This document shows positions 47,552-56,212 of a stretch of 64,000 bases of DNA, piece after piece. This stretch comes from Membranihabitans marinus. Its GTDB lineage: Bacteria; Bacteroidota; Bacteroidia; Chitinophagales; Saprospiraceae. Both the position numbers and the translations under genes were made by a program. Numbering within the stretch: position 1 is the stretch's first letter; each line of letters opens with the position of its first letter. The stretch is from contig NZ_JAHVHU010000019.1 in the NCBI RefSeq assembly GCF_019802045.1, positions 25,710-89,709 of the forward strand. The letters are read 5' to 3'. Below the pieces are notes generated by a model. That model was given only the letters and a program-made list of their open reading frames with translations. It did no database searches and was not told the origin of the DNA.

Positions 47552-48730
47552 TTACGTTTGTAAATTCTCTTCTATAAGATTTTCAAAAATTTTGGTTTGG
47601 CTTAACCGGGAATAATCAAAAAGGTTAATATTCTGGTCTAAATAAGTAATGTGTAAATCAAAAATGGAGCTAATAACTTCTTTACATTCTGTCTCATTTT
47701 CTATTACGAAAGCATTTTCAAAAGGTAGTAGTAAGTTTGCAATTTCACTGTCGGGGTTTGCAAATGCAATAATGGGCTTGTTCAGTGCGATGTAGTCAAA
47801 AATCTTGGTTCCTAGTGCATTCGATGACCTATTATTCAATACTAGAATATCACACTGTGCTAAGAGCTTTAGACCCGCTGAATAACCCATAAAACCTGTT
47901 TGAATCAAATTTATTTTATGATTGTCATTTCGCAAGCGCTCATTAAATACATTTTCTTTCTTTCCGATTAGATATAGAGTAACAGAAGATGAAACTTGTT
48001 GAGCTAAAATTGCATTGAGAAGGATATCAACATCTTGTGGTCGGTAATAAGCAAATTTACCAAAAACACCTATTTTGTAGTTAATGCTCTTTTTTTGAGT
48101 CTGGATTTTTGACTCTTTCATTGAGTTGATTAATAGATCATTGAAGCCATTCCTTACAGTTACTATTTTCTTCTGAAGTGATGAACCATAATGCTTTATA
48201 AGGTTTTGTTTTTCAGCATTAGTTACTGTTGTGATACAGTCTGCATTTAAAATAGCTTCTTTGTGTTCGTCAAATAACCTGAATAGTAAAAATCTTAGAG
48301 TCCGTTTTGCTGAAAATTTTTTATGTTTTTCGTAAAAGCCTTTTGTGTTCAAATATGTATCTCGAAAGTCAATAATATAAGGTATTCCAAACTCCCGTTT
48401 GATTAGAGATGACATTTTGAGATAAAAGAATGGTCCCGCAGAATAGATTATTAAATTTGGCTTACCATGACTTTTTATCCTCTCCACAACACCTGTATAG
48501 TAAGCCTGATACCATTTGTTCTTTTTCTGGGAAGATGAATGAATATTTATTGTAGTCAACCGATCGTGTGTCAACTGGGTCTCTGATAGTTCTGGATAGA
48601 ACGAATTATCAGCTTTAAATACAGTTATTATATAACCCTTTTTAAGAAGATATCGAATAAAGTACTCGATCCGTCGGGTGCCTACACCAGCATAAGGAAT
48701 AAAATAATATGATATTATATAAAGGTGCAT
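47552..48730 (-). CDS. Glycosyltransferase, GT4-like
   Basis: 392 residues. The N-terminus has YYFIPYAGVGTRRIEYFIRY, the loop typical of WbuB-like GT4 enzymes. The second half contains KIGVFGKFAYYRPQDVDILL, VLNNRSSNALGTKIFDYIAL and NKPIIAFANPDSEIANLL. It lies between a methyltransferase and the flippase on the same strand. Sugar and linkage are unknown. Very AT-rich coding sequence. Confidence 0.8.
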   Translation of the reverse strand: MHLYIISYYFIPYAGVGTRRIEYFIRYLLKKGYIITVFKADNSFYPELSETQLTHDRLTTINIHSSSQKKNKWYQAYYTGVVERIKSHGKPNLIIYSAGPFFYLKMSSLIKREFGIPYIIDFRDTYLNTKGFYEKHKKFSAKRTLRFLLFRLFDEHKEAILNADCITTVTNAEKQNLIKHYGSSLQKKIVTVRNGFNDLLINSMKESKIQTQKKSINYKIGVFGKFAYYRPQDVDILLNAILAQQVSSSVTLYLIGKKENVFNERLRNDNHKINLIQTGFMGYSAGLKLLAQCDILVLNNRSSNALGTKIFDYIALNKPIIAFANPDSEIANLLLPFENAFVIENETECKEVISSIFDLHITYLDQNINLFDYSRLSQTKIFENLIEENLQT

Positions 48731-48802
48731 TTCAAAAGCATTTAGCTTATTTCGTAAGAGGTAGTTGCTGAATCTGACCTAATTTCCATTCTGATTTAAT
48801 AT

Positions 48803-49453
48803 TCACTTAGGAGTCAGAACATAGAATATATGATACCTATTCGCATAGTAAGACTCTTTTTTCAGTATATGGGTATGTTTGGATAAAATTGCTTCAAGTT
48901 GTTTAGCTGAAGTTGATTTTGACGAATCTACCTCCCAAAAATGTTGATCGGGAAGCTTATTATTTCCAAAGCGTCGAAAAATATTAAAATTGAAACTACG
49001 TGAATGCAAGAAACGAAATGAAAAGTCAATATCTAAAAAATTCTTCTTGTTTTGCGGAAGAGAGAGAATAATAGTCCGCGTTGACAGGTGAGATAACTTT
49101 TCAATAATATGCTCAAATTCAATAAAAGGCAAGTGCTCAAGCACTTCGCAACACAAGATGGTGTCAAATTCCGAATTATCAAAATAGCTATTGATTTTGG
49201 TTATATCTCCTAAGACATCTGGTTTAAGGTTTTCGTTTATATCAAAAGTCGTTAAGTCGTACCCACTCGATTTTATCAAGAAGGAAGTTAATCCATTCCC
49301 AGGTCCTATTTCTAAAATGTTTTTGACACCATGCTTTTTGATTAATTCAAATTGATGAATCTGGGAAAGAATCTGTTTCTTTTCAAAATATGCAGATGAG
49401 AAATAACAATCTGCTTCTAGGGAGCTCTCCCTTTGCTGTCCTTTTACATCCAT
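48803..49453 (-). CDS. Class I SAM-dependent methyltransferase
   Basis: 216 residues. Motif I is ILEIGPGNGLTSFLI, then TTFDINENLKPDVLGDI and TILCCEVLEHLPFIEFEHI (Methyltransf_11-type core). With its position among polysaccharide genes, it may methylate a sugar or cap a chain; the substrate is inferred only from context. Confidence 0.82.
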   Translation of the reverse strand: MDVKGQQRESSLEADCYFSSAYFEKKQILSQIHQFELIKKHGVKNILEIGPGNGLTSFLIKSSGYDLTTFDINENLKPDVLGDITKINSYFDNSEFDTILCCEVLEHLPFIEFEHIIEKLSHLSTRTIILSLPQNKKNFLDIDFSFRFLHSRSFNFNIFRRFGNNKLPDQHFWEVDSSKSTSAKQLEAILSKHTHILKKESYYANRYHIFYVLTPK

Positions 49454-49555
49454 AGTGTTACCTTGTTTTTGCGCAAAAAAATATAGCCTTGAATCTATTG
49501 TAATATCTGTCGGTGGCCGTACGTCATTAGAAATTATTTCAGATCTTGCCCGTAA

Positions 49556-50611
49556 TCATGGATTATTCAGATAATTACTTATTTCCATTCTTATTACACC
49601 ACTTGCATTGCCGCTTCCGTACAAATCATTTATATAACGGCCGGGTGTCGTATCCAGTATCTCCTGAAGTATCGACAAATCATCAAAACACAGCGTATTC
49701 CATCCGTTTTCCAGCGTTTCTGTCCATTCGGTTTCGGAACGAATGGTGACGCATTGCTTCCGTAAAAAATAAGCCTCTTTCTGCATGCCGCCCGAATCGG
49801 TGATTAGTGCATTGGCATTGTATAAATAATTAATATTCTCCAGGTAAGAAGCGGGATCGATAAACCGAATGTTTGTAAAAACTGTCAGATCTATTTGATA
49901 ACGATTGGCGAGATGGCGGGTCCGGGGGTGTATGGAAAAGATGACTTCCTTATCCAGCGTATTCAATTGTCTGAAAAGCGTTAGCAATCGTTCCGGATCA
50001 TCGGTGTTGTATGGCCGATGGATCGTGGTGTAGTAATAACCGGGATCTTCATTTTCTGTTATTAACCCCTTGATCTGAACCATCTTCAGTAAATCGTACA
50101 TCACATCCCCGCACAGGGCGACACCCTTGGTAATCCCTTCCCGGGCCAAATGATGAACAGCGACGTCCGTAGGTGCAAACAATAAGGTGCTGACATGATC
50201 CGTGACTACCCGGTTGATTTCTTCCGGCATGGCTCGATTGAAGCTTCGTAATCCGGCTTCCACGTGACCAATGGGAATCTTCATTTTAGAAGCTACGAGC
50301 GCACCTGCCAGGGTGCTGTTGGTATCCCCATATAAGAGTACCATATCAGGTCTTTCTTCCTCCAATACCTTTTCCAACCCCATCATAATTTCCGTGGTTT
50401 GGGCAGTATGAGACTTGCTGCCGACCTCCAGATTGTACGCCGGCTTATTCATGGCTAATTCATCAAAAAAGACCTTGCTCATATTCTCATCGTAATGTTG
50501 CCCGGTATGAACCGTGACCACCTCAAAATAGGGCTTCAGTGCCTCTTCGAGCGGGGCATGTTTTATAAATTGCGGCCGGGCTCCGATTACAACGACGATT
50601 TTATGTTTCAT
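49556..50611 (-). CDS. wecB: UDP-N-acetylglucosamine 2-epimerase (non-hydrolysing)
   Basis: 351 residues. Family motifs: GARPQFIKHAPLEEAL, HTGQHYDENMSKVFF, LLYGDTNSTLAGALVASK, GHVEAGLRSFNRAMPEEINR, ITDSGGMQKEAYFL. It interconverts UDP-GlcNAc and UDP-ManNAc (or a related UDP-sugar) in the cytoplasm. It lies 11 bp after a Gfo/Idh-type dehydrogenase on the same strand, a pairing seen where modified amino-uronic acids are made. GC content returns here to that of the general chromosome. Confidence 0.92.
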   Translation of the reverse strand: MKHKIVVVIGARPQFIKHAPLEEALKPYFEVVTVHTGQHYDENMSKVFFDELAMNKPAYNLEVGSKSHTAQTTEIMMGLEKVLEEERPDMVLLYGDTNSTLAGALVASKMKIPIGHVEAGLRSFNRAMPEEINRVVTDHVSTLLFAPTDVAVHHLAREGITKGVALCGDVMYDLLKMVQIKGLITENEDPGYYYTTIHRPYNTDDPERLLTLFRQLNTLDKEVIFSIHPRTRHLANRYQIDLTVFTNIRFIDPASYLENINYLYNANALITDSGGMQKEAYFLRKQCVTIRSETEWTETLENGWNTLCFDDLSILQEILDTTPGRYINDLYGSGNASGVIRMEISNYLNNP

Positions 50612-50622
50612 CTTTCGAACGA

Positions 50623-51588
50623 TTATTTTTTAAAAGGGTGTTTTGCCAATGGCAATCGGGCCAGGGGGTGTTCGTTACCATCAAGCCCCGTCGTTTCAGC
50701 GTTGCGTATTTCATGCACGAGATGGATCGCTGCGGTGGCATCGCTGATCCCAAACCCCTCTCCATCAAGAATGTGTTCGTAGGAACGGGTATGCAATTCG
50801 GTAAATCCGCCACTGAATTCAAATTCCTGGTCACCGATTTGCAGCGACCGGTAGGTGCGGGCGCCGGTTTCTTTAATGTGCTCCGGAATGACCTCATAAT
50901 TAATGCTCAGAAACCATCGCACGCGAGCGCGCTCCAGCTCGAGCAAGCCGGAAGCCCGATCGTGGGTATGCAGGTGAACCGTACTTTTTTGAACCGGTCC
51001 AAAAATCCACATTAACATGTCGTAGAAATGAACGCCAATATTGGTCGCGATCCCCCCTGATTTTTCATTTTCACCCTTCCAGCTGGTGTAATACCAGTGG
51101 CCCCTCGAGGTCAGGTAGGTCAGGTCGATGTCCCACACCTTATCCGACGGAGCTGCTTCCACCTGTTTTTTGAGTTCGATCACGCTGGGATGCAAGCGAA
51201 GCTGGAGAATGCAATAGACTTTTTTATTATGTTCTTTTTCTATCTCCTGCAATGCTGTGGCGTTCCAGGGGTTGAGTACCAGCGGTTTTTCACAGATGAC
51301 ATCTGCCCCGTGCCGCAAACCAAAACGAATGTGCGCGTCGTGCAAATAATTGGGCGAACAGATGGATACATAATCAATGTCCCGCCCCTGGCGCTTAAGT
51401 TTTTCGATGTGCCGATCGAATCGCTCATACTCAGTGAAAAAATCCGCTTGCGGAAAATAGCTGTCGATAATTCCCACGGAATCAAATTTGTCCAGCGCGG
51501 CAACCAGCTGATTCCCAGTATCCTTGATGGCTTTCATATGCCGGGGGGCAATGTAGCCGGCCGCACCGATGAGCGCAAAATCTTTCAT
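50623..51588 (-). CDS. Gfo/Idh/MocA oxidoreductase, WlbA/WbpB-like
   Basis: 321 residues. NAD-binding N-terminus FALIGAAGYIAPRHMKAI, the conserved CEKPLVLNPWNA (EKP motif) and a C-terminal sheet domain with GGIATNIGVHFYDMLMWIFG. The GYIAPRHMKAIKDTGN start and the NIGVHFYDML motif are close to WlbA/WbpB dehydrogenases that oxidise UDP-GlcNAcA at C3. With wecB next to it, it probably contributes to a modified UDP-amino-uronic acid for the surface polymer, though no UDP-GlcNAc 6-dehydrogenase is visible in the window. Confidence 0.83.
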   Translation of the reverse strand: MKDFALIGAAGYIAPRHMKAIKDTGNQLVAALDKFDSVGIIDSYFPQADFFTEYERFDRHIEKLKRQGRDIDYVSICSPNYLHDAHIRFGLRHGADVICEKPLVLNPWNATALQEIEKEHNKKVYCILQLRLHPSVIELKKQVEAAPSDKVWDIDLTYLTSRGHWYYTSWKGENEKSGGIATNIGVHFYDMLMWIFGPVQKSTVHLHTHDRASGLLELERARVRWFLSINYEVIPEHIKETGARTYRSLQIGDQEFEFSGGFTELHTRSYEHILDGEGFGISDATAAIHLVHEIRNAETTGLDGNEHPLARLPLAKHPFKK

Positions 51589-51711
51589 GATCTATTCGAT
51601 TTTATTGATGCAAACAAATGTATTAAAAATAAATAGGTTTAAGGTTTTAGGAGGTTAGGATTTAGAGGGTTTGGGAGGTTCTTAGATGTTAATAGTTTGT
51701 ATTCCGGGATG

Positions 51712-51867
51712 CAAGAGCTCCAGCTCTTGGGCAGAATTGCTTTCCAAAGACAGAGCTTGTGCCACTGACAAGCGGTAAGGCACTTCTTCCCGGGGATACC
51801 TACTTATTCCCTATTGATACGCTAAACGCATACGGAGCTGGTCCCCAACGAGTTGGGAGTTGGGGAC
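51712..51867. repeat. Palindrome-rich spacer in the polysaccharide locus
   Basis: CAAGAGCT-CC-AGCTCTTG (51712-51729) and GTCCCCAAC, 9 nt, GTTGGGGAC (51841-51867), both perfect. They fill much of the 300-bp gap between the dehydrogenase and the next glycosyltransferase gene. No gene is seen between them. Confidence 0.7.
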
Positions 51868-51888
51868 GGCTACATTTCCATGCTACAT

Positions 51889-53187
51889 TCACGACCGGGC
51901 CACTTCATCCAATACCTTTGCCAGCTTTCGGGTGAGATTCCTCCGTTCAAAATCTTCGGTGTGAAATTTAAATTCATACTGACCCCGGGTGAGTTCGTTG
52001 AGGCATTTTTCCATGCCCGAAACATCATCGTACTCCACATACCACCCCGAATCCGAATGAGCGATGATCTGCCCGACTTCGCCGTTTTTCGGACCGATCG
52101 CAATGATGGGTTTTTGTGTCCCCATGTAATCAAACAGCTTCCCCGTCAGAATTCCTTTGTTGTCCGATACATCGTCCACGACCATCAATAAAGCGTCGGA
52201 TGCGCAAAGATTTTGGACCAATGTGTCGTGGTCTACGTACCCATGATGGATCACTTTGGAGGTCAAATGAAGATTTTCCACCAATTGATTAAACCCAGCA
52301 GAGCTTTTTCCGTAAAGGTGGAGCTCGATGTCGGCATACTTGCCGGTAGGGGCATTAGCCAACACTGTAAGTAATGATTGAGGTATTCGGGTATCGGAAA
52401 GAAATCCTGCGTAGGTGATTTTTATTTTTTGACTCTGTGAATTAGTGGCCTGTGGACTGAAGTCTGCCGCATCATAGCCATTGTAAATGACAACGGTATC
52501 CTTGCGTTGACCGATTTGATCCAACTCATCTTTGGTCGCTTTGCTTATGGTCACGATCCGGTCTGCTTCCCGAAGAACTCTTCTTTCCAATCGTTCATCG
52601 AACTTCCGGGCTACTGCTGCCCTTGGCTCATCTTGATAATAAACGATCGAAGTCCAGGGATCCCGGAAGTCGGCCACCCAGGGTAATTTTGATTTCCGGG
52701 CCAACTGCTGAGCAGCCAATTGCAAAGAATGCGGGGGGGAAGAAGAAAAAATCAGATCGATGTTTTCGTCTCTTAGGATTTTTCGGCCTTGCCTGATCGC
52801 AAATGGAACCCACCCAACCCGGGCATCGGGAAGGAAAACATTGAATCGGATCCATTTTGACAATCGTGCCATGAAGCCGGTTTTTTTATTCTTGAGCACA
52901 TAGTTGTCAATCCTGGAGTCTTTTTTTTGTCCACTTACCACCTTATATAGCTGAAAAGGCTCCAATGCTTTGGTTTTGTAAACCTTCGTTCCGTCCGGGA
53001 TGTCGTGGACCAGACTGGCATCCATGGCCGGGTATTCTCCATTCTCAACTGTGAGAATCACCGGTTCCCAACCAAATTCCCGCAGGTATTTGGTGAATTT
53101 AAGGACCCGCTGAACCCCGGGTCCGCCAGCCGGTGGCCAGTAATAGGTGATGATCAGTACTTTTTTAGTTGGTCTTTTGCTTGGCAT
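51889..53187 (-). CDS. Glycosyltransferase family 4
   Basis: 432 residues, GT-B fold. N-terminal glycine-rich loop ITYYWPPAGGPGVQRVLKF, the middle WVADFRDPW, and C-terminal KITYAGFLSDTRIPQSLL and LTGKLFDYMGTQKPIIAIGP. These are the hallmarks of WbuB-like enzymes that work on surface polysaccharide. It ends 29 bp after the start of the preceding GT4 gene's downstream region and is probably co-transcribed with it. Acceptor and sugar unknown. Confidence 0.85.
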   Translation of the reverse strand: MPSKRPTKKVLIITYYWPPAGGPGVQRVLKFTKYLREFGWEPVILTVENGEYPAMDASLVHDIPDGTKVYKTKALEPFQLYKVVSGQKKDSRIDNYVLKNKKTGFMARLSKWIRFNVFLPDARVGWVPFAIRQGRKILRDENIDLIFSSSPPHSLQLAAQQLARKSKLPWVADFRDPWTSIVYYQDEPRAAVARKFDERLERRVLREADRIVTISKATKDELDQIGQRKDTVVIYNGYDAADFSPQATNSQSQKIKITYAGFLSDTRIPQSLLTVLANAPTGKYADIELHLYGKSSAGFNQLVENLHLTSKVIHHGYVDHDTLVQNLCASDALLMVVDDVSDNKGILTGKLFDYMGTQKPIIAIGPKNGEVGQIIAHSDSGWYVEYDDVSGMEKCLNELTRGQYEFKFHTEDFERRNLTRKLAKVLDEVARS

Positions 53188-53216
53188 GGGTGTTTTTTCT
53201 GGAAATCAGATGGTTC

Positions 53217-54359
53217 CTAATCCGGTCCTTCCGTTTTTTGTAATTGGTGATAAAGATCGATAATCTTTTCTGAAAAGACCTTCCAGCTGTACTTGGGTTT
53301 TTCCTGCTGCATGGTGAGACTGAAAGGTTTCCGCCGGTTGTTCTCGAAGTAATCCGCTATGCAATGAGCGATATCTTCGGGGTCTTTTTCCGTCACGTAG
53401 CCTGTTTTTTGGTGCAGGACCACTTCACCCAGCCCACCAACATCGGTGACCAGTATGGGGCATTCAAAATGATAGGCGATCTGGGAAACACCGCTTTGGC
53501 TGGCTGTCTTGTATGTTTGTATGATCAGGTCTGCTGCCGAGAAATAATATTTGATTTCAGAAGTGGGAATAAAGTGATCTATGATCGTGACCTGATCACC
53601 AATTCCCAGTTCATCAATAATAGTATCATATTTTTCCCGGGGCTCATAAAATTCTCCGACGACCAAAAGGTGGATATTGAGATTTTTGACCACCGGTTTA
53701 CTCAAAGCCTGCAGCGTGAGATCGAGTCCCTTGTAGTCCCGGACCAATCCAAAAAACAACATATAGTGGGTATTTTCATCGAGGTCGAGGTGGTCCCGAG
53801 CTTCGTTTTGGGAAATTATTTCCCCCAGATTTTTATTAATGGGATGAGGGTAGGAGGTTTTAGGTTTGTTTGTGAATTCGTCGAGTTCTCGAAGTGTCGT
53901 TTTGGACAGTGTGATAAACCCATCAAAAGAGCCCGTAAAATAGGTGGTCAGCGCACGGTCTCCAGGTCTTTTTTCATGGGGAATAACATTGTCGCACATG
54001 GCGATGGTTTGGATGCTTTTGTCCAGGCGCCGGACGATGGTCCCCAGGGCAGGGGCAAAATAGGGCATCCAGTAACGCACGATCACCAGATCTGGTTTCA
54101 TCGTATTAATTCGGCGGGCAACCTGAAACCAGTTGACGGGGTTCAGGGCATGGATCATCCGGTCAATATCATACGGGTAGGTGTTTGGTTCGGTATTGTA
54201 CTGACTTTTTCCGGGAAACAAAAAATCCGGGTATTGGACCGTAAAAGTGATGATGGATGCATCGTGGCCATTTTCATTGAGTGATTGACACAAGGATTCG
54301 TTGGTATCTGCGATTCCTCCGCGGTAGGGGTAGGCGGGACCTATAATAATTATTCTCAT
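53217..54359 (-). CDS. Glycosyltransferase family 4
   Basis: 380 residues. N-terminal IIGPAYPYRGGIADTNESL is the donor loop of a GT4 enzyme. The C-terminal half has MLFFGLVRDYKGLDLTLQAL, AADLIIQTYKTASQSGVSQI and ECPILVTDVGGLGEVVLHQK. It is the first gene of the minus-strand polysaccharide run, preceded by a 315-bp gap with a large inverted repeat. Specificity unknown. Confidence 0.86.
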   Translation of the reverse strand: MRIIIIGPAYPYRGGIADTNESLCQSLNENGHDASIITFTVQYPDFLFPGKSQYNTEPNTYPYDIDRMIHALNPVNWFQVARRINTMKPDLVIVRYWMPYFAPALGTIVRRLDKSIQTIAMCDNVIPHEKRPGDRALTTYFTGSFDGFITLSKTTLRELDEFTNKPKTSYPHPINKNLGEIISQNEARDHLDLDENTHYMLFFGLVRDYKGLDLTLQALSKPVVKNLNIHLLVVGEFYEPREKYDTIIDELGIGDQVTIIDHFIPTSEIKYYFSAADLIIQTYKTASQSGVSQIAYHFECPILVTDVGGLGEVVLHQKTGYVTEKDPEDIAHCIADYFENNRRKPFSLTMQQEKPKYSWKVFSEKIIDLYHQLQKTEGPD

Positions 54360-54561
54360 GAATTTTTTAGCGTCTTTAAAAATGCGATGATTTAACGAAC
54401 ATCCCTATTTTAGATCACATATATATAAGGTGTCCTTAAAAGGTGCAAGATACCATTTTCATCCTAAAGACCCGACCGGAACGAACTGTATTGAGCAAAG
54501 GGCGTAGAACGGGTCGATAGGGGGTGGCCGCCTTTCTCTGGCCTGCTGATCATCTACCACC

Positions 54562-54670
54562 ATCGCCCCTTTAGGGCTCAGAAAAGGCTCGTTTATCCAT
54601 TCGATGGGTGCAGCCCTTCGGTTGGGATCGAAACAAATTGAGTAAGGGGTATGAGCCCTGACGGGGCGAT
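54562..54670. repeat. Long inverted repeat between the polysaccharide and nos loci
   Basis: CATCGCCCCTTTAGGGCTCA near 54562 is matched at 18 of 20 positions by the reverse complement of TGAGCCCTGACGGGGCGATG near 54651. The loop is about 70 bp. The gap 54360-54674 has no gene. Confidence 0.75.
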
Positions 54671-54674
54671 GTGT

Positions 54675-55457
54675 CTAGAAATCTTTTTTCTTCGAGACCC
54701 AGACCAACCTCCATACTGGTAATACGGTCCACAAAACAAGTACCCCCAGCGAAGTAAATAACCCCAAATTCGTTCCGAAAAACTGCTTAAATACCGCGCC
54801 CGTATAACCCAGTAACGCCGATATATCGAGCTTCAGTAAAATGAGAATCCGGGACAAATCAATTGGATTGAACATGGTGGCAATCAAAGAAAATTTGTCC
54901 AGCGGGTATTGCTCAAACATGACCAACGTCAATAGAAATAACCCGTCAAAGATCACGGCCATAAACAACCACAACAATACCGCATACCCGAATCCTTTGA
55001 TTTTATTTTCATTGGACAAGGCTATATTAAAGGCCAGCGCGGTGAAAATAAACGTAAGGAAAGCACCCGTGATCAGTAACAAACTAAAATCCCAGATCGC
55101 ATTGCTCTGAAACAGCCCATATAACACAAAAGGAATACCCAGCCCCAAAACCAAACTCAAAGACAGTGATACGGCTACGCCCAGGTATTGACCCAGAAAG
55201 ATATTGGATCGTTTTATGGGTTGGGCCAGGAGCAACTCTGTAAATTCCCGGGAGTTGTAATAGTACATGATTCCGAAAATGGTCCCGATCAGCGGCACCA
55301 AAACAATGATCACGTTCATCATGGTGATCACGGCTTTTGATAGATCGTTGTTCAGGAAAAGCAGCATAAAGCCCAGCGCCAGGTAAAATATGAAGTAAAC
55401 ATAACTCCACCGGCTGCGCATCAGGTCAAAAAAACTGTATTTTAATATTTTACCCAT
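54675..55457 (-). CDS. nosY: ABC transporter permease NosY
   Basis: 260 residues with six membrane segments and the ABC-2 permease pattern (YYNSREFTELLLAQPIKRSN, typical of NosY). With NosF and NosD it forms the system required to assemble the copper-sulfur CuZ centre of nitrous oxide reductase. Its start overlaps the end of nosF by 16 bp. It is the last gene of the nos run. Confidence 0.88.
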   Translation of the reverse strand: MGKILKYSFFDLMRSRWSYVYFIFYLALGFMLLFLNNDLSKAVITMMNVIIVLVPLIGTIFGIMYYYNSREFTELLLAQPIKRSNIFLGQYLGVAVSLSLSLVLGLGIPFVLYGLFQSNAIWDFSLLLITGAFLTFIFTALAFNIALSNENKIKGFGYAVLLWLFMAVIFDGLFLLTLVMFEQYPLDKFSLIATMFNPIDLSRILILLKLDISALLGYTGAVFKQFFGTNLGLFTSLGVLVLWTVLPVWRLVWVSKKKDF

Positions 55458-56200
55458 GATTCTTCTTTGTTCATTGAGATGGCGGCGATTGCATGTTCAA
55501 AATTATCCTGGCTGGTCTTTAGTTTCAATTCAGCTATGGATCCTTTGAAATAAATCTTGCCCTCGAGTAAATAAATGATTTCGTCAGCGATCTCTTCCAC
55601 AAATTGCATAATGTGCGAAGTCACCAAGATGGTCTTTCCGGCTTGTCTTTCCCGGTGGATCATTTCCTTGAGAATGATCAATGAGGCCGGGTCAAGCCCG
55701 GTAGTGGGTTCGTCCAGGATAAGCAGCGGACTGTCAAACATGAAAGCAAGCAAAATATTTACTTTTTGCTTGGTACCGCCCGATAGCGTGCTCAGTTTTT
55801 TGTCCAGAAAGGGCTCCAGGTTAAATTTATTGATCAACGGAGCTTCAACAGCGGGTTTTTGCCGCAGATCTTTGATCATCCGGATGAGTTCATTGACCCG
55901 AAGGTTGCCGGGAAATTGAGCGATCTGCGGCATATAATTTATTTTTTGGCGGTATTTCCAGCTTTCTCTCACCGAAACATCGTTTATGGAGATTTCACCG
56001 GAATCCGGAATTACCATGCCGAGGATACTTTTGATCAGCGTCGTTTTTCCGGAACCATTGGGTCCAAGGATGGCAAAAATACCTCCTTCCTGGATTGTTA
56101 CATCCAGCGCATTGAGGACCTTGTTTTGTCCAAAGCTTTTGTAAAGACTATGTATCGATATCATGGATTCCTTTGTTGATTGCATTATTGTCTGGTTCAT
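55442..56200 (-). CDS. nosF: ABC transporter ATP-binding protein NosF
   Basis: 252 residues. Walker A ILGPNGSGKTTL, Q-loop MPQIAQFPGNL, signature TLSGGTKQK, Walker B LLILDEPTTGLD and switch His in VTSHIMQF. An internal ATG at 56164 (MISIHSLYKSFG) would place the start where the family normally begins and is a good alternative. ATPase partner of NosY; genes overlap. It follows nosD after 12 bp. Confidence 0.9.
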   Translation of the reverse strand: MNQTIMQSTKESMISIHSLYKSFGQNKVLNALDVTIQEGGIFAILGPNGSGKTTLIKSILGMVIPDSGEISINDVSVRESWKYRQKINYMPQIAQFPGNLRVNELIRMIKDLRQKPAVEAPLINKFNLEPFLDKKLSTLSGGTKQKVNILLAFMFDSPLLILDEPTTGLDPASLIILKEMIHRERQAGKTILVTSHIMQFVEEIADEIIYLLEGKIYFKGSIAELKLKTSQDNFEHAIAAISMNKEESWVKY

Positions 56201-56212
56201 ATTAAGGATCGG

